Source: Actinomadura chibensis NBRC 106107 (GTDB taxonomy: Bacteria > Actinomycetota > Actinomycetes > Streptosporangiales > Streptosporangiaceae). From it: a stretch of 64,000 nt of DNA. Shown here one piece after another: positions 16,831 to 27,891 of this stretch (positions are counted from its first letter, which is position 1; each line of letters opens with the position of its first letter). The translations under genes were made by a program, and so were the position numbers. The notes beneath the pieces are model-generated. The model ran no database searches. It had not been told where the DNA came from and was given only the letters and a program-made list of their open reading frames with translations. Where the stretch lies: NCBI RefSeq assembly GCF_001552135.1, contig NZ_BCQP01000055.1:1-64000 (forward strand), given 5' to 3'.

Positions 16831-18015
16831 TTACCGGAACGCCGATAGGCCGGTGATGGAACGCGCGATGCTCAGCACGTGCATTTCCTCCGTGCCCTCG
16901 TACGTCATGACCGTCTCCAGGTTGTTCATGTGCCGCATGACCGTGTGGTCGAGGGTTATTCCGGCTCCGCCGAGAAGGCTTCGCGCGATACGGGCGACGT
17001 CCGCCGCCGCCCGGACGTTCGCCAGTTTACCGAAACTGATCTGCTCGGGTTGGAGCGTACCGGCGTCCTTGAGGCGGCCGAGATGGACGGCGGTCAGCGC
17101 CGCGCCGTTCACCGCGACCACCATCTGGGCGAGTTTCGCCTGCACCAGTTGGAAGGACGCCAACGGCCTGCCGAACTGCGTCCGCGTGGTGGTGTGCCGC
17201 AGCGCCTCCAGGTAGCAGGACCTGGCCGCGCCGACCGCGCCCCACAAGATCCCGAACCGCGCCTCGTTCAGGCAGGTCAGCGGCCCGGACAGGCCCAGCG
17301 CCCCGGGCAGGACGGCGTCGCCGGGGACGCGCACCTCGTCCAGTGCCAGTTCCGCCGTGACCGACGCGCGCAGCGACAGTTTCCGTTCGATCTTGCGGGC
17401 GGTGAAGCCCGGCGTGTCCGTCGGCACGAGGAATCCGCGGATCCGGCCGTGGTCGGGGCCGTCCGGGTCGGCGACCTTGGCCCAGATGACGGCGACGTCC
17501 GCGAACGTCCCGTTAGTGATCCACATCTTCGACCCGCTGACGACCCATTCCCCGCCGGTGCGGACGGCGGTGGTGCGCAGCGAGCCGGGGTCGCTGCCCG
17601 CGTCCGGCTCGGTCAGCCCGAAGCAGCCGATGAGTTCCCCGGCCGCCATTCCGGGAAGCCATTTCTCCCGCTGCTCCTCGCTGCCGTGCCGGTGGATCGC
17701 GGACATCGCCAGCGACCCGTGCGCCGACATGAAACTGCGCAGCCCCGAGTCGACCGCCTCAAGCTCGCGGCAGGCGACTCCGTAGGCGGTGGCGGGCAGG
17801 CCCGCGCAGCCGTAGCCGGTCAGGTGCATCCCGAAAAGGCCGAGTTTCGCGAGCTCCTTCGCCGCCTCCACCGGCAGCCCGCCGCCGTCGTACCAGTCGC
17901 TCACGTGCGGCGCCAGTTCCGCCCGCGCGTACGCGCGGACGGTGTCGCGGACGGTGCGCGCGTCCGCGTCCAGCAGTTCGTCGACGGCGAGGAAGTCGTC
18001 CGGATCGATCCCCAT
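16831..18015 (-). CDS. Acyl-CoA dehydrogenase (glutaryl-CoA dehydrogenase-like)
   Basis: A 394-residue enzyme with GCFGLTEPDAGSDPGSL, WVVSGSKMWITNGTFADV, FGRPLASFQLVQAKLAQMV and a C-terminal TVMTYEGTEEMHVLSIARSITGLSAF. That ending, with the catalytic glutamate in YEGT and ITGxxAF, is characteristic of glutaryl-CoA-type dehydrogenases, which dehydrogenate and may decarboxylate. Such a role would suit a dicarboxylic product of Baeyer-Villiger ring opening made by the neighbouring enzymes. ATG start at complement 18013-18015; an upstream extension in the same frame has no supporting ribosome site. Confidence 0.92.
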   Translation of the reverse strand: MGIDPDDFLAVDELLDADARTVRDTVRAYARAELAPHVSDWYDGGGLPVEAAKELAKLGLFGMHLTGYGCAGLPATAYGVACRELEAVDSGLRSFMSAHGSLAMSAIHRHGSEEQREKWLPGMAAGELIGCFGLTEPDAGSDPGSLRTTAVRTGGEWVVSGSKMWITNGTFADVAVIWAKVADPDGPDHGRIRGFLVPTDTPGFTARKIERKLSLRASVTAELALDEVRVPGDAVLPGALGLSGPLTCLNEARFGILWGAVGAARSCYLEALRHTTTRTQFGRPLASFQLVQAKLAQMVVAVNGAALTAVHLGRLKDAGTLQPEQISFGKLANVRAAADVARIARSLLGGAGITLDHTVMRHMNNLETVMTYEGTEEMHVLSIARSITGLSAFR

Positions 18016-18065
18016 CGGTGTCGTGTCTCCCCTCGTTGCGGCTTTCGCCGTGGCTCTCGTCGTGG

Positions 18066-19694
18066 CTAGGAATGGACGTCGAATTCCTGGAACTTCTCGG
18101 CGGCGGCGCGCTCGCACCGTTTCCGGTACTCGGCGAACCCGCCCGCGTAGGCGACCGCCTGCCGTTTGGCGCCGGGCGCGATCCGCGACATCCACCAGCT
18201 GTCGGTGTGCGGGATCAGGGTCTGCTCGTAGATCTCGTCCACGTGCCGCGACCAGGCCGCCTCGGCGTCCGGGACCGGTTCGGCGGTCGCGCCGTCGCCG
18301 CTTTCGCGCAGGTGGTCGATGAGGCGTCCGATGTACCGCGTCTGGTAGTCGGCCAGCAATGGCGGCGAGAAATGCGCGCACGGGCTCTGGTGGCCGTTGA
18401 CGAAGAACAGGTTCGGGAAATTCGACGTCATCATGCCGAGGTGCGTGCGGACGCCCTCGGCCCAGTGGTCGCGCAGCGGCAGGCCGTTCCGGCCCCGGAC
18501 GTCCATGCGCAGCACGGCCCCGGCGCCGCCGTTGAACCCGGTCGCGCAGATCAGCACGTCCAGCGGGTGCCGCGCGCCGCTCTCCAGCACCACGCCGTCG
18601 GCGTCGCAGCGCGCGATCGGGTCGGAGCGGACGTCCACGAGCGTGACGTTGTCGCGGTTGAACGCCTCGTAGTAGCCGGACTCGCCCGGCGGCCGCCGCG
18701 TGAACGGGCGGTGCTCCGGCACGAGCAGGTCGGCCACGGCAGGGTCCTGCACCGCCGCGCGGATCTTCTTCTCCAGGAAGGCGCGGACCGTGTCGTTGGC
18801 CTCCGCGTTCCGGCCGAGGTCGCGGAAGATGCGGCCCCAGTGGACGCCGCCGTCCCGCCAGAGGCCCTCGTAGGCGGCCTCGCGGTCGGCGTCCGGGAGC
18901 TCCAGCGCGCCGCGCGGCTCCGGCAGCATGATCCGCTTGCCGACGAGCACCATGCCCGGGCCCCGGGTGGTGTGCTCCAGCCTGCGGATCTCCGCGTAGT
19001 TCTCCTTGACGAACCGCTCGTACTCGGCGGGCATCGGTTCGTTGCGCAGCGGCAGCGCCCAGCTCGCGCTGCGCTGGAAGACGGTGAGCCGCGCCGCCGT
19101 CCGCGCGACGGTCTGGATCACCTGGATGCCGCTCGCGGCCGTGCCGATGACGCCGACCCGCCCGGTGAGGTCCACCTCGTCGTGCGGCCAGGCGCCGGTG
19201 TGGACGAGGCGGCCGCGGAAGCCGTCCAGGCCGGGGATGTCGGGAAGGCGCGGGGCGGAGAGGAAGCCGGTGGCCATGACGCAGTAGCGGCAGCGGAGCG
19301 CCTCAGGCCCGTCGCCGCCCTCGACGGTGAGCGTCCAGAGGCGGGTGTCGTCGTCGAAGACGGCGCTTCGCACGCGGCGGCCCAGTTCGATGTCGCGCCG
19401 CAGGTCGAGTTTGTCGGCCACCCAGCGCAGGTACCGGAGGACGTCCTCCTGCGCCGCGTACCGTTCCGGCCAATGCCATTCCTGCTGCAGTTCGTCGGAG
19501 AACGCGTAGGAGTATTCGACGCTCTCGATGTCCACTCGCGCACCCGGATACCTGTTCCAGTACCAGGTGCCGCCAACGTCGTCCCCGGATTCCAGGACCT
19601 TCACGCCGAGCCCCTGTTCGCGGAGCCGGTAAAGGGCGTTCAGGCCGCTGAATCCGGCGCCGACGACCAGGACGTCGTAGACGGGTCCGGTCAT
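18066..19694 (-). CDS. Flavin-dependent Baeyer-Villiger-type monooxygenase
   Basis: A 542-residue class B flavoprotein. FAD motif VVGAGFSG (residues 11-17), the Baeyer-Villiger fingerprint FRGRLVHTGAWPHD (159-172) and the NADPH motif GTAASG (184-189) are in the expected order. LIPHTDSWWMSRIAPGA and the C-terminal GGFAEYRKRCE are typical of cyclohexanone/phenylacetone-type members. It inserts oxygen beside a ketone to give an ester or lactone; the esterase and cyclase-family hydrolase in this operon could open that product. The ATG at 19694 follows GAGGGAGG at ideal distance; an earlier ATG at 19715 is possible. Confidence 0.93.
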   Translation of the reverse strand: MTGPVYDVLVVGAGFSGLNALYRLREQGLGVKVLESGDDVGGTWYWNRYPGARVDIESVEYSYAFSDELQQEWHWPERYAAQEDVLRYLRWVADKLDLRRDIELGRRVRSAVFDDDTRLWTLTVEGGDGPEALRCRYCVMATGFLSAPRLPDIPGLDGFRGRLVHTGAWPHDEVDLTGRVGVIGTAASGIQVIQTVARTAARLTVFQRSASWALPLRNEPMPAEYERFVKENYAEIRRLEHTTRGPGMVLVGKRIMLPEPRGALELPDADREAAYEGLWRDGGVHWGRIFRDLGRNAEANDTVRAFLEKKIRAAVQDPAVADLLVPEHRPFTRRPPGESGYYEAFNRDNVTLVDVRSDPIARCDADGVVLESGARHPLDVLICATGFNGGAGAVLRMDVRGRNGLPLRDHWAEGVRTHLGMMTSNFPNLFFVNGHQSPCAHFSPPLLADYQTRYIGRLIDHLRESGDGATAEPVPDAEAAWSRHVDEIYEQTLIPHTDSWWMSRIAPGAKRQAVAYAGGFAEYRKRCERAAAEKFQEFDVHS

Positions 19695-19711
19695 TGCGTC
19701 GCCTCCCTCAC

Positions 19712-20689
19712 TCATTTGATGGCCACCGGGTTGATGGGCGACCCGACGGCGCCGGTGATCGTCAGGGGCTGGGCGGCGAGCAGGAACGCGTAGCCGCCGT
19801 CGGCCGCGCAGTCGCCCGCGAGCGCCTCCAGGTCCCACATCTCGCCGATGTAGATCCCGGCGTTGACCAGCAGGATCGCGTGCAGGGGCGCGATCAGGTC
19901 GGACGTCTCGTAGGGCAGCGCCTCCAGCCCCCAGGTGTCGGACGCGACGCCGCTCACGCGCCGGGAGCAGAGGAACTCCGCCGCGCTTACGCCGAGCCCG
20001 GGCGCGGGCCCGCCCGCGTAGCGGCCCCAGGAGCCCGCCTCCCGCACCCGCGCCAGCTCGCCCGTCCGGACCAGGACGAAGTCGCCCTCACCGACCTCCA
20101 CGCCCTGGTCGGCCGCGCATCGCGCGAGGTCCTCGGCCTGGATGCTCGCGTCCGTGGGCAGGTGGTCGTGCCCGCTCCACCGCGCGACGTCGAGCAGGAC
20201 GCCGCGTCCGACCGCGCGGTCCTTCAGATTCGTGACGCTGTTGAACTTCGCGCCCTGATTGGCCGTGACGCTCGACGTGCCGCGGCCGTTGTAGGTGCGG
20301 CCGTCGTAGAAGGCGTGGCACAGGCCGTCCCATTGCGTGCCGGACTGCAACGGCATGTAGACCGCGTCGTCGCTGAACCGCTGCAACGGGTTCTCGCCCG
20401 GCCACGGGTCGGTCGGCAGGACGAGCATCACGTGCTGCGGATTGGCGCGCAGCGACCCCGCGCCCTGCGGGCCCGACCTGTCCAGCGGAAGGGCGAGCGA
20501 GAACACCGCGCCTTTCCGCACTTCCCGGACGGCGGCCAGCACCTTTTCCGCCGTGACGCGGTTCGGCGCGCCCAGTTCGTCGTCCGGGCCCCAGACGCCC
20601 CAGGTGCGGTGCCTCACGGCGAGTTCCTCGACGGACGCCCGCGTGTGCTCGCGCTTGCGCAGATCTCCGCGCCGCGTTCCGGCCGTCAC
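19712..20689 (-). CDS. Cyclase-family (putative metal-dependent) hydrolase
   Basis: A 325-residue cyclase-family protein (kynurenine formamidase-like fold). The metal site motif, classically HxGTHxDxPxH, appears as QSGTQWDGLCHAFYDG, so two expected histidines are glutamines; this QxGTQWD form is seen in an actinobacterial/fungal subgroup annotated simply as cyclase family. EVGEGDFVLVRTG and the C-terminal LLAAQPLTITGAVGSPINPVAI are also typical. GTG start overlaps the substrate-binding gene by GTGA. It may hydrolyse a lactone or amide made in this pathway. Confidence 0.85.
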   Translation of the reverse strand: MTAGTRRGDLRKREHTRASVEELAVRHRTWGVWGPDDELGAPNRVTAEKVLAAVREVRKGAVFSLALPLDRSGPQGAGSLRANPQHVMLVLPTDPWPGENPLQRFSDDAVYMPLQSGTQWDGLCHAFYDGRTYNGRGTSSVTANQGAKFNSVTNLKDRAVGRGVLLDVARWSGHDHLPTDASIQAEDLARCAADQGVEVGEGDFVLVRTGELARVREAGSWGRYAGGPAPGLGVSAAEFLCSRRVSGVASDTWGLEALPYETSDLIAPLHAILLVNAGIYIGEMWDLEALAGDCAADGGYAFLLAAQPLTITGAVGSPINPVAIK

Positions 20690-21825
20690 GAGTTCACCGG
20701 CTTCACCCAGGCCAGGAATTCCTGCAGGACGCGGTTGAAGTCCTCCGGCGGGATCTGCGGCAGCGCGCTTTCCAGCGCGTGGTAGTCGGGCCATTCCGGC
20801 GGCGTGCCGACGCCGGGCCGCAGCGGCGTGTTCAGCCCCTTCGACGCGATGAGTTTCTGCGCCTCGGGCGTGAGCATCCAGGACGCCCACAGCTTCGCGG
20901 CGTCCTCGTGCGGCGCGCCCTTGATGACGGCCGTCGAGCCGTAGAGCAGCGACGACAGCGCGGGCACGGCGGTGAAGCCCACCGGCGCGCCGTTCTGCTT
21001 CTGCCGCAGATACCGCATGTGCGACGCGAAAGGCATCATCGTCGTCTCGCCCGTGACGAGCCGGTCGTAATAGGGGCGGGTCGAGTCGACCTGCTTGCCG
21101 TTCTGCTTGAGCTTGCGCATCTGGTCGAGCGTGAGCCTGTTCGCCTTGAACAGCGGCATGAGCGACTGCGCGGTGAGGACGCCGAGGGACGGCTCGTCCA
21201 GCACGAACCCCTTCAGGCGGCCCGAGACGAGGTCGTCCATGTTCTTCGGGACGTCTTTCTCCGCCATTTTCTTCGTGTTGTACATGAACCCGTAGACGTC
21301 GCCGTACGGGACGTAGAAACGCTGTTCGGAATCGCGGTAGCGCGCCGGGAGGTCGTCCACGGTGGCGGGCTCGAACGGTTGCAGGAGGCCCTTGTCGGCG
21401 CAGACGCTCACCGACTCCAGGCCGAGCATGAGGGCGTCGCCGACCTGCCGTCCGCTCGACACCTCGGACTGCACCGCGCTCACCGTCGCGCCCGGCGGCT
21501 GCACCTTCGGCACGATCTTGACCGGGTAGCGCTTCGCGAAGTCCTGCCAGATCGGGCGGAACAGCTCGGCGTACGCGCCGTACACGACCACCTGCGTCTG
21601 GCCCGCCTTCGCGGCGCGCTCGCACAGGTCGGCCAGCGCGCGGGCGTTGGCCGCGTCGCCCGCCCACGCGGCGTCGCCGGAGGCGCTCGACTCGCACCGC
21701 TTCGCCGCCGCCTCCTTCCCGGCCCCGCCTCCGCACCCGGCCGCCGCGGCGAGCGCGACCACCGCCGCCACCATGGCGCCGCCTGCCCTGCGACCTGTGA
21801 ACACAGTGCCTTTGAACACGGTCAT
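20686..21825 (-). CDS. ABC transporter substrate-binding lipoprotein
   Basis: A 379-residue extracellular solute-binding protein. It opens with a signal peptide ending in the lipobox AAAAGCGGG, giving membrane attachment through a lipid-modified cysteine. QTQVVVYGAYAELFRPIWQDF and the following VKIV strand resemble iron(III)- and polyamine-type binding proteins (Fbp/PotD class). Downstream, YVPYGDVYGFMYNTKKM is typical of the class. With the fused permease and ATPase it forms a complete importer, presumably for the compound metabolised by the same operon or its metal complex. Confidence 0.9.
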   Translation of the reverse strand: MTVFKGTVFTGRRAGGAMVAAVVALAAAAGCGGGAGKEAAAKRCESSASGDAAWAGDAANARALADLCERAAKAGQTQVVVYGAYAELFRPIWQDFAKRYPVKIVPKVQPPGATVSAVQSEVSSGRQVGDALMLGLESVSVCADKGLLQPFEPATVDDLPARYRDSEQRFYVPYGDVYGFMYNTKKMAEKDVPKNMDDLVSGRLKGFVLDEPSLGVLTAQSLMPLFKANRLTLDQMRKLKQNGKQVDSTRPYYDRLVTGETTMMPFASHMRYLRQKQNGAPVGFTAVPALSSLLYGSTAVIKGAPHEDAAKLWASWMLTPEAQKLIASKGLNTPLRPGVGTPPEWPDYHALESALPQIPPEDFNRVLQEFLAWVKPVNS

Positions 21826-21830
21826 GACAC

Positions 21831-23554
21831 TCACCTCGACGTTGGAACGTGGATTCTTCGGGCGGAGCCCGCCGTTGCGGTGCGGACCGCGTACCGGAGC
21901 ACGACGTGCCGGAGCACGGCGTACGCGATCCCGAGGGAGCAGATCAGCGCGGTCAGCAGGACGAGCAGGGCGCACGCCTGCGTCGGTACCGCCGAGCTGG
22001 AGAACAGGCTGTAGGACAGGGTGGCGACGTTGGCGTCCGTCGCGGGCAGGAGCAGCAGCGGGACGTCCAGTACCCCGGCCATGATCACGCTGCACACCAG
22101 CCACCCGGCGAGGAAGCTGCGCGCCATCAGCGGCAGCACGATGCCGCGGAACGCCCGGAGCGCGGACGCGCCCGACATGCGGGCCGACTCCTCAAGGTCG
22201 GCGCCGATCTGCGCGAGCGCCCCGGCCGCCGCCCGGCTCGCCACCGGGACGAGCAGGACGACGAGCCCGATCACGCAGAGCCAGGTCGTCCCGTACAGCT
22301 GCCGCAGCCCGGGGACCGACAGGTACGCCCAGCTCAGCGCCGCCGCGAGGACGACGCCCGGCAGCACGAGCGGCGCGAGGCTCAGCACGTCGACGTACCG
22401 GCTCAGCCGCCGTCCGAGCCGGTTGCTCGCGTAGACCAGCAGCGTCGCGAACACCATCGTGACGAGCCCGGCGGCGACCGACAGCGACAGCGTGAGCTGG
22501 AACGCCCCGACCGTCTGCGGGTCGTCCAGGACGGCGGTGTAGTTCGCCAGCGTGAAGCCGCTGTACATGCCGAGGACGCTCTGGAAGGACGTGAGCGCCA
22601 CCTGCGACGCGGGCAGCAGCACCCCGACCAGCACCAGCAGGACGATCGCGGCGGTGCCGAGGCGCCCGCCGCGGCCGAGTATCCAGCGCGCCGACGTGTA
22701 GCCCTTCCCGGTGACGGTCGCGAAACCGCGCCTGCCGGTGTAGCGCCATTGCAGCAGGATCAGGACGGCCATGCAGAGCATCATGATCAGCGAAATGCCG
22801 CTGGCCGCCGAGTAGCGGGCCGGGGTGGACGCCGCGATGTAGAAGAAGATGCGCGTCGACAGGGTGTCGATTCCGGCGTTCTCGCCGATGATCTGCGGGA
22901 TGTCGAACGTGCCCATGCAGTAGATGCCGACCAGGATGCCGACGCCGAACAGCGTGGGGGCGAGGCTGGGCAGGTCGATGGAGAGGAGCGTCCGGCGGCG
23001 GCTCGCGCCGGAGGTGTACGCGGCCTCCTCGAAGCTCGTGTTCAGCGTCGAGATGGGCCCGATCAGCAGGAAATAGCAGAACGACGACAGTTTCAGACCC
23101 TGCACCAGGATCAGTCCGGGCCACGAATAGATGTTCAGCGGAGAGACGCCGAAGACCGCCTCGATCGGCTTGTTGAGCAGGCCGACCTCCGGATTCCCGA
23201 GCAGGCCCCAGCTGATCGCGTACAGCAGCGTCGGCAGCGCGAGCATGAGCAGCATGACCGGCGTTATCAGGCTCCGGCCCGGCGTCGTCGTGCGCACCGA
23301 GAGGAAGGCGAAGGAGAAGCCGACCACCATGGCCACGGCGGTCGCGCCCACCGAGAAAAGGACGGAGTTCCACAGCGCGTCGTAGGTCTTCGAGTCGCCG
23401 AACACCTCGGGGAAGGCGGACAGCGTCCAGGTGCCGCCCTGCCCGGGCGGCGCGCTGCGGAACGTTCCCGCGAGCAGCATGACGAGCGGCCAGCCGAGCA
23501 GCAGCGTCGCGAACGCGACCAGGGCCAGCGCGGGCCCCCGCCCGCGCAGGGCGG

Positions 23555-23558
<4 letters not shown>
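21831..23558 (-). CDS. ABC transporter permease, fused double domain
   Basis: A 575-residue permease with about twelve membrane segments and two BPD-type permease domains in tandem, as in FbpB-type iron importers. The first domain has the EAA loop region SFEEAAYTSGASRRRTLLSIDLP, the second LEESARMSGASALRAFRGIVLP; each segment is cited as the coupling helix that touches the ATPase. The ATG overlaps the ATPase stop by ATGA, and it ends five bases before the binding-protein gene. Confidence 0.93.
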
Positions 23559-24663
<1,105 letters not shown>

Positions 24664-24667
<4 letters not shown>

Positions 24668-25659
24668 GCCGCGCCCCCGTCCGCGCTTCCGGCCGCGTCC
24701 CCGTCCGCGATGGCGAGGCGCTCGCGCAGCCAGCCCGCGATCCGCTCGTTCTCGGCCCGCGCCCCGGCCACCCGGTCGGGGATCTTGAGGAACTCGTGGT
24801 CGGCGTGCGGGACGACCGACAGCGTCACCGGCACGTCCGCGTCGGCGAGCCGCCCGGTCATCGCGAGCGAGTGGCCGAGCAGGGCGTCCTCGGCGCCGCA
24901 GGACAGGTAGGTGGCGGGCAGGACGTCCAGGTCGGGGCTCTGCGCCGGGCTGACGAGGGGGTCGCGGAGCCGTCCGCTGAAGTTCGGCCCGAGGTAGGCG
25001 GCGAGCGAGATCTCCGGCTCGCCCGCGTAGTACTTCGGCTCGGTGATCCAGCGGTGCGCGTCCAGCATCCCGAACAGCAGGAGGAGCGCGCTCACCGTGA
25101 CCGGCGTGCCCGCGAGGTCGCCGCTGCGCAGCACGGCGGGCGGGCCGTGCAGGGCGAGGACGGTCGCCGCCGCGAGGTTCGCGCCCGCCGAGCTGCCGCC
25201 GACCGCGAGCCGGGCCGGGTCGCCGTCGTAGGACGCCGCGTTCCCTACGGCCCAGCGCGCCGCGTACACGCAGTCCTCCAGCGCTCGCGGGAACGGCTGC
25301 TCGGGGGCGAGCGCGTAGGCGGCGCTCACGACGAGCATCCCCTCGGCGGCGAGGGACGCGCAGTACCGCCGGTCCATCGCGGGCGACCCGGTGTACCAGC
25401 CGCCGCCGTGCAGATACAGCAGCACGGGGTGCGGGCCGGGCCGGGCGGGCTGGTAGACGTCCGCCGTCAGCTCGCCGTCCAGGCCGTGCAGCGCGACCTT
25501 CTCGTGGAGCCGGACCCGTTCTGCCTCGTCCGGGGTGAGCGGGGCCGGGGCGGGCGCCCGGCGCCGCGCGACGAGCTCCTCCACCGACCGGGCGACGGTG
25601 TGCTCCACCGGCCGCCCCTGGAACAGCGACTGCCAGTGGGCCTTATTCGCGTGGGGCAT
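24664..25659 (-). CDS. Alpha/beta hydrolase, hormone-sensitive-lipase-type esterase
   Basis: A 331-residue esterase of the HSL family: oxyanion motif YLHGGGWYTGSP, nucleophile elbow AVGGSSAGANLAA, acid in CGAEDALLG and histidine in PHADHEFLK. It has no signal peptide. A role in cleaving the ester made by the operon's Baeyer-Villiger enzyme is attractive but unproven. The CoA-transferase gene overlaps its start by 17 bases. Confidence 0.9.
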
Positions 25660-26875
25660 GTCCCTCCTCTCCTTGGGGTGTGACCAGCGCGCCGCGGCCG
25701 AGCAGGGCGGCGATCGCCGCGTCGTCGCAGCCCGCCTCGCGCGCGATCTCGACGGAGTGCTCGCCGAGCCGGGGCGGGAGCCGGGGCGCCGCCGTCGCGC
25801 GGTCGCCCATGTCGACGGGGGAGCGCGCCATCCGGAGCCGTCCGACGGACGGGTGGTCCACCCGCTCGAAGAAGCCCGTCGCCGCGAGGTGCTCGTCCTC
25901 GAAGAGGTCCCGGATGGTGTTGACCTTGCTGGACGGGATGTCCGCGCGCTCGAACGCCTCCTGCCATTCGGCCGTGGTGCGCCGGGTCAGGTGCTCGTCC
26001 ATCAGCGAGTACAGCTCGTCGACGTTCTCGGTGCGGGTCCCGATGGTGCGGTAGCGCGGGTCGTCGGCGAGTTCCGGTTCGCCGATCGCGGTGAAGAACG
26101 ACCGCCACTGCTCGTCGGTGTAGACCATGACGGCGAGGTAGCCGTCCTTCGTCCGGAACGGCTTCCGGTACGGGGACTCGGTGCGCGGATAGCCGATCGG
26201 GCCGTCCGGCGGGTCGAATATCCAGCCGCCCTGCTGCTCCAGGAGCATGAACGACGCCATCGACTCGAACATCGGCACCTCGATGGCGCGTCCGCGGCCG
26301 GTGACCGCCCGGCCCTGCACGGCCGCGAGCACGGCCGCCGCGCCGAGGATCCCCATCGTCTTGTCGGCCGCCGCCGACCGCCAGTACGCCGGACGGCTGC
26401 CGTCCACCGCCTGCACCGCCGCCATCCCCGACGCGCCCTGGATGACGTCGTCGTAGGCGGGACGGTTCTCATACGGCCCGCCGGAGCCGAAGCCGCGGAA
26501 GGCGCAGTAGACCAGCCGGCCGTTCAGCGCGAGCATCCGCTCCGGCGTGATCCCGAGCCGGGCCGCCGCGCGCGGGCGGAGGTTGTGCACCAGCACGTCG
26601 GCCGTCTCGACCAGCCGGGTGAGGACGCCGCGCGCGCCGTCGTCCTTGAGGTCGATCGCCACGCTGCGCTTGCCGCGGTTGGCGTTCAGGAAGATCGGGC
26701 CCATTCCGGGGGCCCGGGCGTCGCCGACGTAGCGGAGGACGTCGCCCTCCGGCGCCTCGACCTTGACCACGTCCGCGCCCCACTGGGCGAGGAGCGTCGT
26801 GCAGTAGGGGCCCATGAACGTGGTGCTGAGGTCCACGACCCGGAGGCCGGTCAGCGGGCTCGGCTCGTGCGCCAC
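25643..26875 (-). CDS. CaiB/BaiF family (class III) CoA-transferase
   Basis: A 410-residue CoA-transferase. The opening LTGLRVVDLSTTFMGPYCTTLLAQWGADVVKVE, then RGKRSVAIDLKDDGARGVL and VLVHNLRPRAAARLGI, are diagnostic. The GTG at 26875 was chosen because it follows AGGGGGAACC and begins at the conserved family start; the frame stays open farther upstream into non-conserved sequence. First gene of the long leftward operon to 16831; the palindrome at 26907-26922 lies 32 bases before the start. Confidence 0.93.
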   Translation of the reverse strand: MAHEPSPLTGLRVVDLSTTFMGPYCTTLLAQWGADVVKVEAPEGDVLRYVGDARAPGMGPIFLNANRGKRSVAIDLKDDGARGVLTRLVETADVLVHNLRPRAAARLGITPERMLALNGRLVYCAFRGFGSGGPYENRPAYDDVIQGASGMAAVQAVDGSRPAYWRSAAADKTMGILGAAAVLAAVQGRAVTGRGRAIEVPMFESMASFMLLEQQGGWIFDPPDGPIGYPRTESPYRKPFRTKDGYLAVMVYTDEQWRSFFTAIGEPELADDPRYRTIGTRTENVDELYSLMDEHLTRRTTAEWQEAFERADIPSSKVNTIRDLFEDEHLAATGFFERVDHPSVGRLRMARSPVDMGDRATAAPRLPPRLGEHSVEIAREAGCDDAAIAALLGRGALVTPQGEEGHAPRE

Positions 26876-26906
26876 GGTTCCCCCTGGGGGTGGGATTGCT
26901 GCCCAA

Positions 26907-26922
26907 TATTGGCTCCAATATC
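26907..26922. promoter_or_regulatory. 16-bp palindrome upstream of the second catabolic operon
   Basis: ATATTGGCTCCAATAT has perfect 7-base arms around CT. It sits in an unusually A/T-rich pocket just before the CoA-transferase gene, where an operator is expected. The TTGG/CCAA arms suit a GntR-type dimer, and the FCD-type GntR gene ends the operon, but the pairing is inference. Confidence 0.65.
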
Positions 26923-27062
26923 GCATGCAGTCTCCCGGGCCACAAGGGACCGCCCGAAATCCCCTCGATCTCCGCGAAATGCCGGGCCGCGGACCGATGA
27001 GTTCCGCGCGGGGCCCCGGTCGTACTGGGTGACACGAGGAACCGACCAGAAGGAGGCCCACG

Positions 27063-27683
27063 ATGCGGAAGATCACGGCCGGGCTGTTCATCTCGCTCGA
27101 CGGCGTCATCGACAACCCGCAGGACTGGCACTTCCCCTACTTCAACGAGGAGATGGGGCAGGCCGTCGACGGCCAGCTCGGGGCCGCCGACACGCTCCTG
27201 TTCGGGCGGAGGACCTACGAGAGCTTCGCCGGGGCCTGGCCGGAGCGGGAGCGGGCCGGCGGCGAGGACGCCCCGTTCGCCAAGAAGCTCGGCGAGGCGC
27301 GCAAGATCGTCGCGTCCGGGCGGCGGCTCGACTTCACCTGGCGCAACTCCGAGCAGCTCCAGGGCGACCTCGTCGAGACCGTGACCGCGCTGAAGGAGGA
27401 GGGGCCGGACACGTCGCAGATCGGGATCAGCGGGTCGGTCTCGATCGTCCGGCAACTGCTGGAGGCCGGGCTGCTCGACGAGCTGCACCTGCTCGTCCAC
27501 CCGATCGTGGTGGGCAAGGGCATGCGGCTGTTCGAGGACCGCGAGGCGCCGCTGCCGCTGGAGCTCGTCTCGTCCAAGACGTTCAAGACGGGCGTCCTCC
27601 ACCTCGTCTACCGCCGCGACCCGAACGCGCCGACCGGCGACTACGCGACGGCCAAGGCGAGCCTTCCGCAGGACGAGGTGTAG
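27063..27683 (+). CDS. Dihydrofolate reductase / RibD C-terminal domain protein
   Basis: A 206-residue protein of the bacterial bifunctional deaminase-reductase C-terminal family. It starts RKITAGLFISLDGVIDNPQDW, then LGAADTLLFGRRTYESFAGAWP, and has GISGSVSIVRQLLEAGLLDELHLLVHPIVVGKGMRLF near the end; these are the standard family blocks. A strong AGAAGGAGG site precedes the ATG. Proteins of this type are NADPH-dependent reductases of unknown substrate, common in actinomycetes. It runs divergently from the catabolic operon and appears monocistronic. Confidence 0.92.
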   Translation: MRKITAGLFISLDGVIDNPQDWHFPYFNEEMGQAVDGQLGAADTLLFGRRTYESFAGAWPERERAGGEDAPFAKKLGEARKIVASGRRLDFTWRNSEQLQGDLVETVTALKEEGPDTSQIGISGSVSIVRQLLEAGLLDELHLLVHPIVVGKGMRLFEDREAPLPLELVSSKTFKTGVLHLVYRRDPNAPTGDYATAKASLPQDEV

Positions 27684-27711
27684 GCCCGCTGAACTGCGGA
27701 TTCGCTAGGCG

Positions 27712-27729
27712 GGTACAGCAGCCTGTACC
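27712..27729. repeat. Inverted repeat after the reductase gene
   Basis: GGTACAG-CAGC-CTGTACC forms a 7-bp stem with a 4-base loop, 28 bases past the reductase stop and about 160 before the first injection-system gene. No T-run follows. It could end the reductase transcript or be an operator for the next locus; the sequence does not decide. Confidence 0.5.
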
Positions 27730-27891
27730 GGTGATTGGGTAGCCTCCGGGGATTCCGGGGACGGCGGCCTTCGCGAGGCTTGTCGGCATGAGTCGACATG
27801 TGATCGCGGAGGCCCGCGGGCCCGCCGCGAAGGGGGACATGGTCGCGGCCACCGGGGACGGGCGGGGCGTCCCGGACGGGCGGGGCACCGC

